NCBI GenBank assembly: GCA_910584645.1
Contig: CAJUAU010000009.1
Location: 1-64,000 of the forward strand
Reading direction: 5' to 3'
Source: an uncultured Eubacterium sp.
GTDB taxonomy: Bacteria; Bacillota; Clostridia; Lachnospirales; Lachnospiraceae
DNA: 64,000 nucleotides
The notes below the pieces were generated by a model, which made no database searches, had not been told where the DNA came from, and saw only the letters and a program-made list of their open reading frames with translations. A program made the translations under genes and the position numbers. Shown here piece after piece: positions 1-6,786 of the stretch. Within the stretch, counting starts at the first letter, position 1, and each line of letters starts with the position of its first letter.

Positions 1-55
1 TATGTGAGGAATTGGGAATTGACAATACCGTTCTTGTATGCGACGACCATACATA
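1..55 (+). repeat. Left copy of 55-bp direct repeat (attL or junction between tandem elements)
   Basis: Exact match to 8343-8397; identity may extend further left beyond the window. The sequences diverge straight after the shared CATACATA (48-55 and 8390-8397). Large serine recombinases exchange at a short core shared by both att sites, so the crossover probably lies in this stretch; the exact core dinucleotide cannot be read from one sequence. Confidence 0.85.
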
Positions 56-98
56 TGGTTGTAACAAAATAGAACGGTCGATATGGGTTGTTGAATAA
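3..98 (+). pseudogene. 3' end of an upstream serine recombinase gene (partial, runs in from left edge)
   Basis: The first 55 bases are identical to the 3' end of the recombinase gene at 6863-8398 and are read in the same frame, giving the same last residues (ending C-D-D-H-T). Here the frame then runs past the point where the other copy stops, into different DNA, adding about 14 residues (Y-G-C-N-K-I-E-R-S-I-W-V-V-E) before TAA at 96-98. The rest of this gene lies upstream of the window. The simplest reading is the right end of a second, related element integrated in tandem. A partial duplication is the alternative. Confidence 0.75.
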
Positions 99-128
99 AC
101 GGAATACTGCCCTTAATTACTTTTTTGC

Positions 129-174
129 ACAATAAGAGATATTCTGATTCATTGTTTAGAATATCTCTTATTGT
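129..174. repeat. Perfect 17-bp inverted repeat near the element's left end
   Basis: Arms 129-145 and 158-174 (left arm ACAATAAGAGATATTCT) are perfectly complementary around a 12-nt spacer. There is no T-run on the 3' side on either strand, so it does not look like a classical terminator. It lies about 75 bp inside the left att, where accessory binding sites or a structured end would be plausible. Function unknown. Confidence 0.6.
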
Positions 175-269
175 TGTGTTTGGACTAAATGGGATATCTA
201 ATTCAATCCAATTGTTATAATAGATGAACATGTTAATTCGGATATGTTGAAGTTTGACAATTAGGTCTG

Positions 270-425
270 TTAGTTTGATTTCTTCTTCTTTTCTTTTAGA
301 TACTCTTTCAAGACAAGATTCACATATTGTGAAAATGACCTGTCATCCTCTTCAGCCAGTATTTTAATGGCGTCAATTATTTCTGAATCAAGCGTGATAC
401 TCACTTTTGTTTTTAATGGTTTCAT
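270..425 (-). CDS. Small ribbon-helix-helix (Arc/CopG-like) DNA-binding protein
   Basis: A 51-residue protein starting at the ATG complementary to 423-425, preceded by AAGGAGAT with good spacing. A longer frame exists upstream but has no ribosome site. The N-terminal part (K-T-K-V-S-I-T-L-D) fits the RHH beta strand, followed by two helices (E-I-I-D-A-I-K-I-L-A and S-F-S-Q-Y-V-N-L-V-L) and a Lys-rich tail. Such proteins bind operators as dimers and often regulate plasmid copy number or mobile-element genes. It is divergent from the LRR gene and may control that pair or recombination. The target is unknown. Confidence 0.75.
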   Translation of the reverse strand: MKPLKTKVSITLDSEIIDAIKILAEEDDRSFSQYVNLVLKEYLKEKKKKSN

Positions 426-473
426 AACACATCTCCTTTTTATATAAAATATAGCATGGTGTGAATTTTTGTA

Positions 474-502
474 TTGACTAATCGTATAAAGTAGGATAAA
501 GT
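474..502 (+). promoter_or_regulatory. Predicted sigma-A promoter of the LRR protein gene
   Basis: TTGACT (474-479), a 17-bp spacer and TAAAGT (497-502), about 58 bp before the LRR start codon. It sits in the short divergent region shared with the RHH gene, so that protein could act here. Confidence 0.5.
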
Positions 503-560
503 AGTATCGTAGCAAAAAATAAAGAAAACCAAGACTAAATTTAAGTAGGAGGAACGAGTA

Positions 561-2156
561 ATGATGAGAACAAAACGTAAACTGATTGTATGTTTTCTTT
601 CTTTTGCTCTGGTGCTGGGAATCATTCCTGCAACCAGCGTATCAGCGGCTAAAAAGGTCAGCTTGAACAGTAAGAAAATAACAATCGAAAAGGGCAAGAG
701 CAAGACAATCAAGGTAAAGAACACAAAGAAAAAGGTAACATGGAAAATTTTATCCGGCAAAAAGTACATAACCTTGAAGAAAAAAGGAAAAATAGCGGCA
801 ACGATCAAAGGTAAGGAAAAAGGTAAGGCAAAGGTACAGGCAAAAATCGGGAAAAAGAAGCTGACTTGTACTGTAACAGTACAAAATGCTAAAAAGACGG
901 AAAAGACGAATACGCCGATACCATCGCCAAGTTCAAAGCCGCCAGTGACTACGCCGCCAACCACTAGCACTAAGCCAACGGTAACATCCACTCCGCCAGT
1001 GACTACGCCGCCAACCACTAGCACTAAGCCAACGGTAACATCCACTCCGCCAGTGACTACGCCGCCAACCACTAGCACTAAGCCAACGGTAACATCCACT
1101 CCGCCAGTGACTACGCCGCCGACTACTACAACAGAGCCGACAAGCGAACCTGTTGAAAAAAATGAGCATGAGCAGGATGTAGCGGCATTAAAGGCACTGA
1201 TTGCCGAACAGCGTGGCTGGGGTGCAACAGTAAGTGAAGATATAAATAATGAAGACCAGTATACATGGAAAAATGGCAGGTTAACAGGAATTACATGGAC
1301 TAATAGCCATTTAACCCAAAAACTAGATACATCTAATTTGAGTGCTTTGACATACTTAGCGTGTTCTGACAACCAACTGACTACTCTGGATGTTTCCCAA
1401 AATGTTGATTTGGGAGTCTTATCTTGCGGGAACAACCAACTGACTGCTCTGGATGTTTCCCAAAATGTTGATTTGAGATTCTTATCTTGCGGGAACAACC
1501 AACTGACTGCTCTGGATGTCTCCCAAAATGTTAATTTGGAACACTTATCTTGCGGGGTCAACCAACTGACTACTCTGGATATCTCCAAAAATGTTGATTT
1601 GAGATCCTTATCTTGCGGGAACAACCAACTGACTACTCTGGATGTCTCCAAAAATATTGATTTGGGAGACTTAAATTGCACTGACAACCAGCTGACTGTT
1701 TTGGATGTTTCCCAAAATGTTGATTTGGGAGTCTTATCTTGCGGGAACAACCAACTGACTGCTCTGGATGTTTCCAAAAATATTGATTTGATAAACTTAA
1801 ATTGCTCTGGCAACCAGCTGACTGTTTTGGATGTCTCCAAAAATATTAATTTGGGAGACTTAAATTGCACTGACAACCAGCTGACTGTTTTGGATGTCTC
1901 CAAAAATATTGATTTGGGAAACTTATATTGCTCTGGCAACCAGCTGACTGTTTTGGATGTTTCCAAAAATGTTAATTTGATACACTTAAATTGCTCTGGC
2001 AACCAGCTGACTGTTTTGGATGTTTCCAAAAATATTGATTTGAGAAAATTATCTTGCTCTGGCAACCAGCTGACTGTTTTGGATGTTTCCAAAAATGTTA
2101 ATTTGAGTGAATTTAGTTGTGACGACAATGTTACCATTATTAAAACTAACAATTAA
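561..2156 (+). CDS. Secreted leucine-rich-repeat protein with Ig-like domain (cargo)
   Basis: 531 residues, start after AGGAGG (547-552). A signal peptide (about 1-30, A-T-S-V-S-A-A end) is followed by a Lys-rich bacterial Ig-like (BIG2-type) domain (about 31-112). Next comes a Pro/Thr linker with three exact 18-residue repeats and a partial fourth (about 125-190), then a linker region. Residues 270-521 hold twelve 21-residue leucine-rich repeats of pattern N-Q-L-T-x-L-D-V-S-x-N-x-x-L-x-x-L-x-C. No sortase motif or C-terminal membrane anchor is visible, so it is secreted or held through the basic domain. LRR proteins of this type bind proteins or glycans. Its role on the element is unknown: adhesion, or recognition of host or partner cells, are possible. 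Confidence 0.8.
   Translation: MMRTKRKLIVCFLSFALVLGIIPATSVSAAKKVSLNSKKITIEKGKSKTIKVKNTKKKVTWKILSGKKYITLKKKGKIAATIKGKEKGKAKVQAKIGKKKLTCTVTVQNAKKTEKTNTPIPSPSSKPPVTTPPTTSTKPTVTSTPPVTTPPTTSTKPTVTSTPPVTTPPTTSTKPTVTSTPPVTTPPTTTTEPTSEPVEKNEHEQDVAALKALIAEQRGWGATVSEDINNEDQYTWKNGRLTGITWTNSHLTQKLDTSNLSALTYLACSDNQLTTLDVSQNVDLGVLSCGNNQLTALDVSQNVDLRFLSCGNNQLTALDVSQNVNLEHLSCGVNQLTTLDISKNVDLRSLSCGNNQLTTLDVSKNIDLGDLNCTDNQLTVLDVSQNVDLGVLSCGNNQLTALDVSKNIDLINLNCSGNQLTVLDVSKNINLGDLNCTDNQLTVLDVSKNIDLGNLYCSGNQLTVLDVSKNVNLIHLNCSGNQLTVLDVSKNIDLRKLSCSGNQLTVLDVSKNVNLSEFSCDDNVTIIKTNN
939..1125 (+). repeat. 54-bp tandem repeats coding a Pro/Thr linker
   Basis: Three identical 54-bp units (939-992, 993-1046, 1047-1100) and a partial, diverged fourth. 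They lie in frame within the LRR gene and encode P-P-V-T-T-P-P-T-T-S-T-K-P-T-V-T-S-T. Exact identity suggests recent expansion or slippage, so linker length probably varies between strains. Confidence 0.9.
1368..2123 (+). repeat. Twelve 63-bp tandem repeats coding leucine-rich repeats
   Basis: Twelve in-frame units of 63 bp, each one 21-residue LRR. Several units share long runs of near-identical DNA, with alternation of a few variable positions (S-Q-N or S-K-N; V-D-L, V-N-L or I-D-L), which is the mark of repeat shuffling by recombination. Confidence 0.9.
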
Positions 2157-2180
2157 CCAACCGTAAAGGAGGAAAAAAAT

Positions 2181-2414
2181 ATGTCAAATCATCTTCTTCT
2201 GTATACTCAGGCACGGCAAAATTTATCAAATCTTCCCTTGGGAGAGTTTAGATTTGCAAATATATGCGATAATCCCCCGGCACTATTAGGGAGGCGTTTC
2301 TATGAAGATGTCATAAATGGTGTTTATCCTAATGTTATACATAAAGGAAGCGATAAAATCTCGGAAATATATGAGAAAATAGAAGCCCCAGAAAAAGAAT
2401 CGGATAACAAATAG
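2181..2414 (+). CDS. Small DUF1413-like protein
   Basis: 77 residues with a strong ribosome site (AAAGGAGG at 2166-2173) 24 bp after the LRR gene, so probably co-transcribed with it. The centre (L-P-L-G-E-F-R-F, then L-L-G-R-R-F-Y-E-D-V, then Y-P-N-V) fits the DUF1413 pattern found in plasmid and conjugative-element proteins of Firmicutes. That assignment is by eye and moderate. No function is established for that family. Confidence 0.55.
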   Translation: MSNHLLLYTQARQNLSNLPLGEFRFANICDNPPALLGRRFYEDVINGVYPNVIHKGSDKISEIYEKIEAPEKESDNK

Positions 2415-2448
2415 ACTTTTCAAAAACCGACAATCCAAAAAGGCACAT

Positions 2449-2482
2449 AAAGGGATACCCTTGTTTTCCGGGGTATCCCTTT
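2449..2482. terminator. Bidirectional terminator between convergent genes
   Basis: A perfect 12-bp stem, AAAGGGATACCC (2449-2460) with GGGTATCCCTTT (2471-2482) and a 10-nt loop. It lies between the small + strand gene and the Xre gene on the - strand, and its A/T ends allow it to serve both. Confidence 0.7.
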
Positions 2483-2489
2483 CAAATCA

Positions 2490-3455
2490 TTATTTCGAGG
2501 CTGTACGAGCCTGCTTATGAAATTTTCGGGTACGAAACTCTATGTATTCATCAATCAGTATTGTAACAGATTTGATAATATTACCCATCTGCATTTCCCC
2601 AATATACCGTTTTTCAAAAACATCAAATGTATGCTCTGTAATCATTTCAATAAAGGCATGATAAACATCCTGCTCATCACAACTCGAATCATCATCCCCC
2701 AAAAACTGAATCTGCACGATACGTTCCTCCGTAAGATTCGATTCCAGATACTCCTGTATGCTGTTTTGTGTGCCGCCGGATTTTAATTTTTCAAAGGGGA
2801 GTTCCCGATATAGGCACTCTTTATACTTTTCTTTTTTCTCTTTTTCTTCATCCAGCGAAAAACTTTCCTTAAAAGATTGATTATAGGCACGTTCCATTTT
2901 ACCAAGAAGTTCTTTGCTATAAGGATGAAGAAGGTCATTCGAGACAAGCCGGGTAAAAAATAATCGGTCTATTTCCTCACAAATCCCTTTTATTTCGGGA
3001 CATAGCAGGAAAAAGTTCAGCTTTTCCTGTAAGTTTTCATTGTTTTTAATTGCTTCTATCGTTTCACTCGGCAGTCCGGTTGCTTTATTGATGTCCGTAT
3101 TTTCTGGTGTTTCGAGTTCATCAATTCCCAGAAGATAATTCAAAGATACACCCAGAGCGAGTGATACAGCAATTAGATTTGTTACACTAACTACACGCAT
3201 ATTAACAGAATTAAAATTGGTAAACTGTGTCAGTGTGTTTCTGGGTAAAGTATAATCAGCAGGAAGAAGTGAATCATCTGTGTTTTTATTTACTCTTTCT
3301 GTAACCTCTGATTTCGATATCTTCTGCTTTTTCAGTTGTTCATAAAAACGACATAAAAACTTTTTCTGCCACGGCAGGGAAAATTGTTCTATCGCTTTCA
3401 TATCTTCGGGTTCTAAATCATCCAGCCACCTTGATAAATTTTTTTCTTCTTTCAT
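2490..3455 (-). CDS. Xre-type helix-turn-helix regulator of the element
   Basis: 321 residues, ATG at 3453-3455 after GAAAGGGG. The N-terminal third (about 47-112) resembles an Xre helix-turn-helix with an inserted loop: K-I-S-K-S-E-V-T-E-R at the start, then T-L-T-Q-F-T-N-F, and closing with V-S-L-A-L-G-V-S-L-N-Y-L-L-G, the typical end of this fold. The C-terminal two thirds are acidic, helical and unassigned. It is divergent from the mobilization genes, and its promoter region carries a dyad that fits self-regulation. Likely the element's main repressor, comparable in place to ImmR or Orf9-type regulators of other elements. Targets are inferred only. Confidence 0.65.
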   Translation of the reverse strand: MKEEKNLSRWLDDLEPEDMKAIEQFSLPWQKKFLCRFYEQLKKQKISKSEVTERVNKNTDDSLLPADYTLPRNTLTQFTNFNSVNMRVVSVTNLIAVSLALGVSLNYLLGIDELETPENTDINKATGLPSETIEAIKNNENLQEKLNFFLLCPEIKGICEEIDRLFFTRLVSNDLLHPYSKELLGKMERAYNQSFKESFSLDEEKEKKEKYKECLYRELPFEKLKSGGTQNSIQEYLESNLTEERIVQIQFLGDDDSSCDEQDVYHAFIEMITEHTFDVFEKRYIGEMQMGNIIKSVTILIDEYIEFRTRKFHKQARTASK

Positions 3456-3480
3456 TTTGCACGCCCCTTTCTATATTCTA

Positions 3481-3514
3481 GTTTGAGAACATAACTATAT
3501 TATAATTCCCAAAC
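3481..3514 (-). promoter_or_regulatory. Promoter of the Xre gene with a flanking dyad operator
   Basis: On the - strand, TTGCTT, an 18-bp spacer and TATAAT precede the Xre gene. The -10 box lies between two 9-bp arms (GTTTGAGAA at 3481-3489, TTCCCAAAC at 3506-3514) that match as an inverted repeat in 8 of 9 positions. The placement suggests autorepression. The downstream + strand genes start about 140 bp away. Confidence 0.5.
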
Positions 3515-3650
3515 ACGTGAAAAAGCAAGAACAAAATTTTTTAACGGGATATTTATGATATGCTTATCAGCAGAATATGAATCGAGTGCGCATAGAAACA
3601 TATTCGCCATACGGATAGAAAATAAATATTTTATGAAGGAGGTAAACCGA

Positions 3651-3884
3651 ATGAAAGTACAGCTATTAGGCGTAATGCCAGTGGACTTCATAAACAACAG
3701 TGGCGATACCGTCCGTGGGACAAACATCTTTGTCGGTTTTGAAGACGAAAATGTCAAAGGTATCCGGGCAGAAAAATTCTTCCTCAAAGAAGGACTTGCC
3801 CTGCCGAAAGACACAAAGCTGAACGACACCATCAACATTTCTTTTAACTACAAAGGGAAAATAGAAATGATTGAAAAGGTATAA
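3651..3884 (+). CDS. Small beta-rich protein, possible ssDNA-binding protein of the mobilization module
   Basis: 77 residues. The start at 3651 is set by GAAGGAGG; an upstream in-frame start has no ribosome site. The sequence (M-K-V-Q-L-L-G-V-M, N-I-F-V-G-F-E-D-E-N-V-K-G, then I-N-I-S-F-N-Y-K-G-K-I) reads as short beta strands, as in small OB-like or G5P-like helix-destabilising proteins that accompany rolling-circle systems and conjugative elements. It heads the run leading to the coupling protein and Rep. The ssDNA-binding role is inference from size, fold pattern and place. Confidence 0.5.
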   Translation: MKVQLLGVMPVDFINNSGDTVRGTNIFVGFEDENVKGIRAEKFFLKEGLALPKDTKLNDTINISFNYKGKIEMIEKV

Positions 3885-3904
3885 TCAGCAAATCTATAAC
3901 AATC

Positions 3905-3943
3905 AGTGCCGGACATGGCGGTTTTCTTACCGTCTCCGGCACT
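3905..3943 (+). other. Nested hairpin between small gene and coupling-protein genes
   Basis: Outer arms AGTGCCGG (3905-3912) and CCGGCACT (3936-3943) enclose a second stem (GGCGGT with ACCGTC). No T-run follows, so it is a weak terminator at best. Possible roles are transcript processing or attenuation ahead of 3983, or a single-strand origin. The choice cannot be made from sequence. Confidence 0.5.
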
Positions 3944-3982
3944 CCATTAAAAAATATTATCAATAAAAGGAGGAAAATAATT

Positions 3983-4579
3983 ATGTTTGAATTAAAAGAA
4001 ATAAAAGACCGCTACAAGCGGAAAAGACAACGGTTAAGAATACGGTTAGGCTTTTTACAGCTTTTCCATAAACCAGTCTGGAATCTGCTCTGGCTGCCTA
4101 TGGCAGCAGCGTTCCTACTGACTGCATGGGGGCAGAAAATAGCGGCAGGATGTCTTCTGTCCGGCGATACGCTTCCAGAAATGTTACACCCTCTGTTCAG
4201 CGTGCTATTGCCGATTACCGCTGTCATGTTTTCAATCCTGCTCATACTAGCCATGCTCGAATGGATAGGGGAACGCACCGCAAGATGGTATGAAGCCTGT
4301 CTGGTTGTCGCATTTGACGCAAAACATCTCATACACAAATGCCCTGTCCTCATGGATATATACCGGGTAAAAGGAACAGGCGTTACCGTTCTGATATTTT
4401 ATTCGCTGATACCATATAAGGCATGGATTGAAAAGAAAGAGGACATAGCGGACGCCATGAATATCCATTTTGTGGAGGAAATACAGTATGGCGGCAACAA
4501 CAGAAACCGAATCATCCTCAAAACAGCCAGAGGGCTGAAAAACGAAAATCCGGGGGTGCTGTATGACGAGGAACTCTGA
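3983..4579 (+). CDS. Membrane subunit of a split TcpA/FtsK-like coupling protein
   Basis: 198 residues after AAAGGAGG. A basic N-terminus (K-D-R-Y-K-R-K-R-Q-R) is followed by two hydrophobic segments (about 34-53 and 68-92), then a soluble part ending in E-E-I-Q-Y-G-G-N-N-R-N-R-I-I-L-K-T. It overlaps the ATPase gene by 17 bp in another frame. In Tn916 Orf21 and related TcpA proteins, two N-terminal membrane helices and the ATPase are one chain of about 460 residues; these two genes together give 449. I infer that this is the N-terminal half, anchoring the ATPase at the membrane. The overlap points to translational coupling rather than decay. Confidence 0.6.
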   Translation: MFELKEIKDRYKRKRQRLRIRLGFLQLFHKPVWNLLWLPMAAAFLLTAWGQKIAAGCLLSGDTLPEMLHPLFSVLLPITAVMFSILLILAMLEWIGERTARWYEACLVVAFDAKHLIHKCPVLMDIYRVKGTGVTVLIFYSLIPYKAWIEKKEDIADAMNIHFVEEIQYGGNNRNRIILKTARGLKNENPGVLYDEEL

Positions 4580-5318
4580 TATCATACTCGGATATGATTA
4601 TGACAAATGGCATGGGTACGGATGGAAAGAAACCATCCGTACCGACATATCCACCCACACAAACAGCCATACCCTTATTTGCGGTATGTCGGGGAGCGGA
4701 AAAAGCTACCTTACCAATCAGTACTTTGCCCGTCTGTGCAGGGAACACAGTGCTGGAGGGAAAGCCTACTTTGCTGATTTCAAGCAGGACGACCAGTTCG
4801 CCCATTTAAGGAACTGCCCACGGTACTATCCTTATGACAGCACAACGGAAGCATTGGATACGGTCTACGGAACATTACATAAAAGGCAGTCCGGGGAAGA
4901 CACGTCACGTTCCCCCATAACACTGATATGGGATGAATACATGGCAAATATCCTTGCCTTGCAGGGAACAGACAAAAAGAAAGCCGATACCGTCATGAAA
5001 AGAGTATCCGAAATACTCATGATCGGGCGCTCCCTTGCTGTAAGGCTTGTCGTATCCTGCCAGCGACCGGACGCTGTCGCATTTCCCACAGGGAGCAGGC
5101 TGAATTACGGTGTTGTCATTGTCGTGGGCGCACCCATCCGGAGTATCTATGAAATGCTCCTGCCAAAGGAATACATTGACACCATCGGGGAAAGACCGTT
5201 CGGGATTGGCGAAGGAGTGGTACTGCTACAGGGAACGGAACTGCGTTATATCAAAGTACCGTCTGTCAGAAACGAAGAAAAAATGCACCAGATCTGCATG
5301 GACGCACTGACACAATAA
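4563..5318 (+). CDS. FtsK/TcpA-like P-loop ATPase (mobilization coupling protein)
   Basis: 251 residues starting inside the end of the membrane subunit gene, after GGGGGTG. Walker A is G-M-S-G-S-G-K-S (41-48), Walker B is L-I-W-D-E-Y (121-126), and S-C-Q-R-P-D-A (165-171) is the conserved Q-R-P motif of the FtsK/HerA family. The N-terminal I-I-L-G-Y-D resembles the entry into the TcpA motor domain. Such proteins carry the relaxase-bound DNA to a conjugation channel at the membrane. With no channel genes on the element, it would have to use a resident ICE or plasmid. A filamentous-phage Zot/pI ATPase is less likely because no C-terminal membrane helix is present. Confidence 0.75.
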   Translation: MTRNSDIILGYDYDKWHGYGWKETIRTDISTHTNSHTLICGMSGSGKSYLTNQYFARLCREHSAGGKAYFADFKQDDQFAHLRNCPRYYPYDSTTEALDTVYGTLHKRQSGEDTSRSPITLIWDEYMANILALQGTDKKKADTVMKRVSEILMIGRSLAVRLVVSCQRPDAVAFPTGSRLNYGVVIVVGAPIRSIYEMLLPKEYIDTIGERPFGIGEGVVLLQGTELRYIKVPSVRNEEKMHQICMDALTQ

Positions 5319-5328
5319 CAGAGCAAAG

Positions 5329-5373
5329 GCAGGGCGGCGGCGGTGGCGAAGCCACAAGCCGCCAAGCCCCTGC
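5329..5373 (+). other. GC-rich three-tier hairpin ahead of the replication origin
   Basis: Nested stems GCAGGG/CCCTGC (5329-5334 with 5368-5373), GGCGGC/GCCGCC (5336-5341 with 5358-5363) and TGGC/GCCA (5344-5347 with 5351-5354, GAA loop). It begins 10 bp after the ATPase stop and abuts the origin hairpin. It may end transcription of the ATPase gene or be part of the origin. Confidence 0.65.
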
Positions 5374-5463
5374 ACAAGGCTGGTTAGTATTACCCAGCCT
5401 TGCACAAAGTACCGCAAAAGGCGAAACTATGGGAAATCCCGGCTGTGCAGGGCAACTGCACAA
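5371..5463 (+). repeat. Three TGCACAA iterons around the origin hairpin
   Basis: Direct copies of TGCACAA at 5371-5377, 5401-5407 and 5457-5463. Two overlap the edges of the origin stem and one lies between origin and rep. In CRESS viruses, short iterated elements beside the hairpin are the Rep binding sites; the same role is inferred here. Confidence 0.6.
5375..5402 (+). other. Rolling-circle origin hairpin with CRESS nonanucleotide
   Basis: A perfect 9-bp stem, CAAGGCTGG (5375-5383) with CCAGCCTTG (5394-5402), holds a 10-nt loop, TTAGTATTAC. TAGTATTAC (5385-5393) is the conserved nonanucleotide at the apex of the origin hairpin of circovirus-type CRESS-DNA viruses (TAATATTAC in geminiviruses), where Rep nicks between the last T and A. 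It lies 105 bp before the rep start. The coincidence of stem, apical nonanucleotide and adjacent CRESS-type rep makes this a confident origin call. It may also serve as the transfer origin. Confidence 0.88.
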
Positions 5464-5507
5464 AACACACGACACATTATAAACAAAGCAATTCAAGGGG
5501 GTGCTGT

Positions 5508-6524
5508 ATGAACGGACAGGCAAAAGACACACAATCCACAAAATACCAGCTTACAATCAACCATCCCGAAGAAAAGGGCATGACGCACAAAAAGATATCG
5601 GAAATCTTAAAAAAGAATTTCAAAACACTGGAATACTTCTGTATGGCGGACGAACAAGGCTCGGTTTTTCATACCCATGTATTTATCTGTTTCCTCTCAA
5701 GGGTACGGTTCTCCACCGTAAAAAAACAGTTCCCACAGGCACATATCGAAGCGGTCAAGGGAACAGTCAGCCAGAATATTTCCTATATCCGAAAAACGGG
5801 CAGGTGGGAGGATACGGACAAAAGGGAGACAGCTATTGAGGGAAGTTTTGAGGAATACGGAAACCGACCGCCGGACAGCAGGGGAAAAAGAAACGATATG
5901 ACCGAACTGTACCAGATGGTATCAGAGGGGAAAACCAACGCCGAAATACTCGCTGTCAATCAGGACTACATACTGAACATTGACAAGATAGACAAAGTCC
6001 GCACCACGGTTTTGACCGAACGGTACAAAAATACATTCCGTGATACCCTCAAAGTTATCTATGTGTATGGCAGAACCGGCACAGGAAAGACAAGCGGCAT
6101 ATTGAAAAAGCATGGCTGTGAAAATGTATACCGGGTTACAGACTATGACCATCCGTTTGACGGATATGGCTGTCAGCCTGTCATATGCTTTGACGAGTTC
6201 CGCAATTCCCTGCGGTTGAAAGATATGCTGACATACTGTGATATATACCCGATTGAACTGCCGGCACGCTACAGCAATAAGTTCGCCTGCTACGATACCG
6301 TTTACATCCTGTCAAACTGGGAACTGGAACGCCAGTATCTGGAACAGCAGAGGGAGGATACGGAATCATGGAAAGCTTTTCTACGGAGAATCCATGAAGT
6401 TCATGTTTATAACGAGAAAAGAGAAGTGACAAGGTATAATTCTGTAGAAATGTATATCAACCGCAATGAAGAATTTTATGAGATTGAAAAGGCAGAACAA
6501 TCAGAACTGCCCTTTAACAATTAG
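5508..6524 (+). CDS. rep: CRESS-type Rep: HUH endonuclease plus SF3 helicase (replication initiator/relaxase)
   Basis: 338 residues; the start at 5508 follows AAGGGGGTG, while the open frame continues upstream through the origin without a ribosome site. Motif I is Y-Q-L-T-I-N-H-P (13-20), motif II is F-H-T-H-V-F-I (HUH, H55/H57), and motif III is Y-I-R-K-T-G with catalytic Y93 and K96. The C-terminal half is an SF3 helicase: Walker A G-R-T-G-T-G-K-T (188-195), Walker B V-I-C-F-D-E-F (225-231), and motif C I-L-S-N-W with N270. This order is that of circovirus and geminivirus Reps and of bacterial pCRESS plasmid Reps. It would nick the hairpin at 5375-5402, start rolling-circle replication of the excised circle and, with the coupling protein, probably act as relaxase. 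Confidence 0.9.
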   Translation: MNGQAKDTQSTKYQLTINHPEEKGMTHKKISEILKKNFKTLEYFCMADEQGSVFHTHVFICFLSRVRFSTVKKQFPQAHIEAVKGTVSQNISYIRKTGRWEDTDKRETAIEGSFEEYGNRPPDSRGKRNDMTELYQMVSEGKTNAEILAVNQDYILNIDKIDKVRTTVLTERYKNTFRDTLKVIYVYGRTGTGKTSGILKKHGCENVYRVTDYDHPFDGYGCQPVICFDEFRNSLRLKDMLTYCDIYPIELPARYSNKFACYDTVYILSNWELERQYLEQQREDTESWKAFLRRIHEVHVYNEKREVTRYNSVEMYINRNEEFYEIEKAEQSELPFNN

Positions 6525-6597
6525 GAAAAATATTTGTGGACATATTCAAATTATTTTATTCATATAGATGAAACAGAGATTTGAAAGGGAGGTTGCT

Positions 6598-6768
6598 ATG
6601 GAAAAACAAAAAATTACATATCGGTTTCACAACCTCGTTTCAGATAAGGCGGTACAAAAAAGGTACATAGAAAATCAGTTGATTGAAAATACTGTTGAAC
6701 GGATCTTCCAGCAAATGCAAAAAACGAAAAAATATGAATCTACAGAGAATGAAAAGGTGCGGTATTAG
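6598..6768 (+). CDS. Small basic protein of unknown function upstream of the recombinase
   Basis: 56 residues, start at 6598 chosen because GAAAGGGAGG precedes it; a start at 6568 lacks one. The sequence is helical and charged (Y-I-E-N-Q-L-I-E-N-T-V-E-R-I-F-Q-Q-M-Q-K) with no motif I can name. It lies between rep and the recombinase gene. Size, charge and place would suit a recombination directionality factor or an accessory DNA-binding protein, but nothing in the sequence proves it. Confidence 0.6.
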   Translation: MEKQKITYRFHNLVSDKAVQKRYIENQLIENTVERIFQQMQKTKKYESTENEKVRY

Positions 6769-6786
6769 TTATATCGCATTTTTTTC

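Noticed and set aside
129..174. Rho-independent terminator at the element's left end
   Set aside because: The stem is perfect, but neither strand has a T-run after it, so it is listed only as an inverted repeat.
939..2123. Regularly spaced repeats that could suggest a CRISPR array
   Set aside because: The units are directly adjacent with no spacers and code in frame for a Pro/Thr linker and leucine-rich repeats.
440..2152. 570-residue open frame on the - strand across the LRR gene
   Set aside because: It is the antisense of a tandem-repeat gene: one open 63-bp unit stays open in all copies. It has no ribosome site, and its product is a low-complexity repeat.
3651..6524. Filamentous phage (inovirus) genome
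   Set aside because: A small ssDNA-binding-like protein, an ATPase and a Rep are present. There is no coat protein, no pIII-like adhesin and no Zot C-terminal membrane helix, and the ATPase has the FtsK-type Q-R-P motif.
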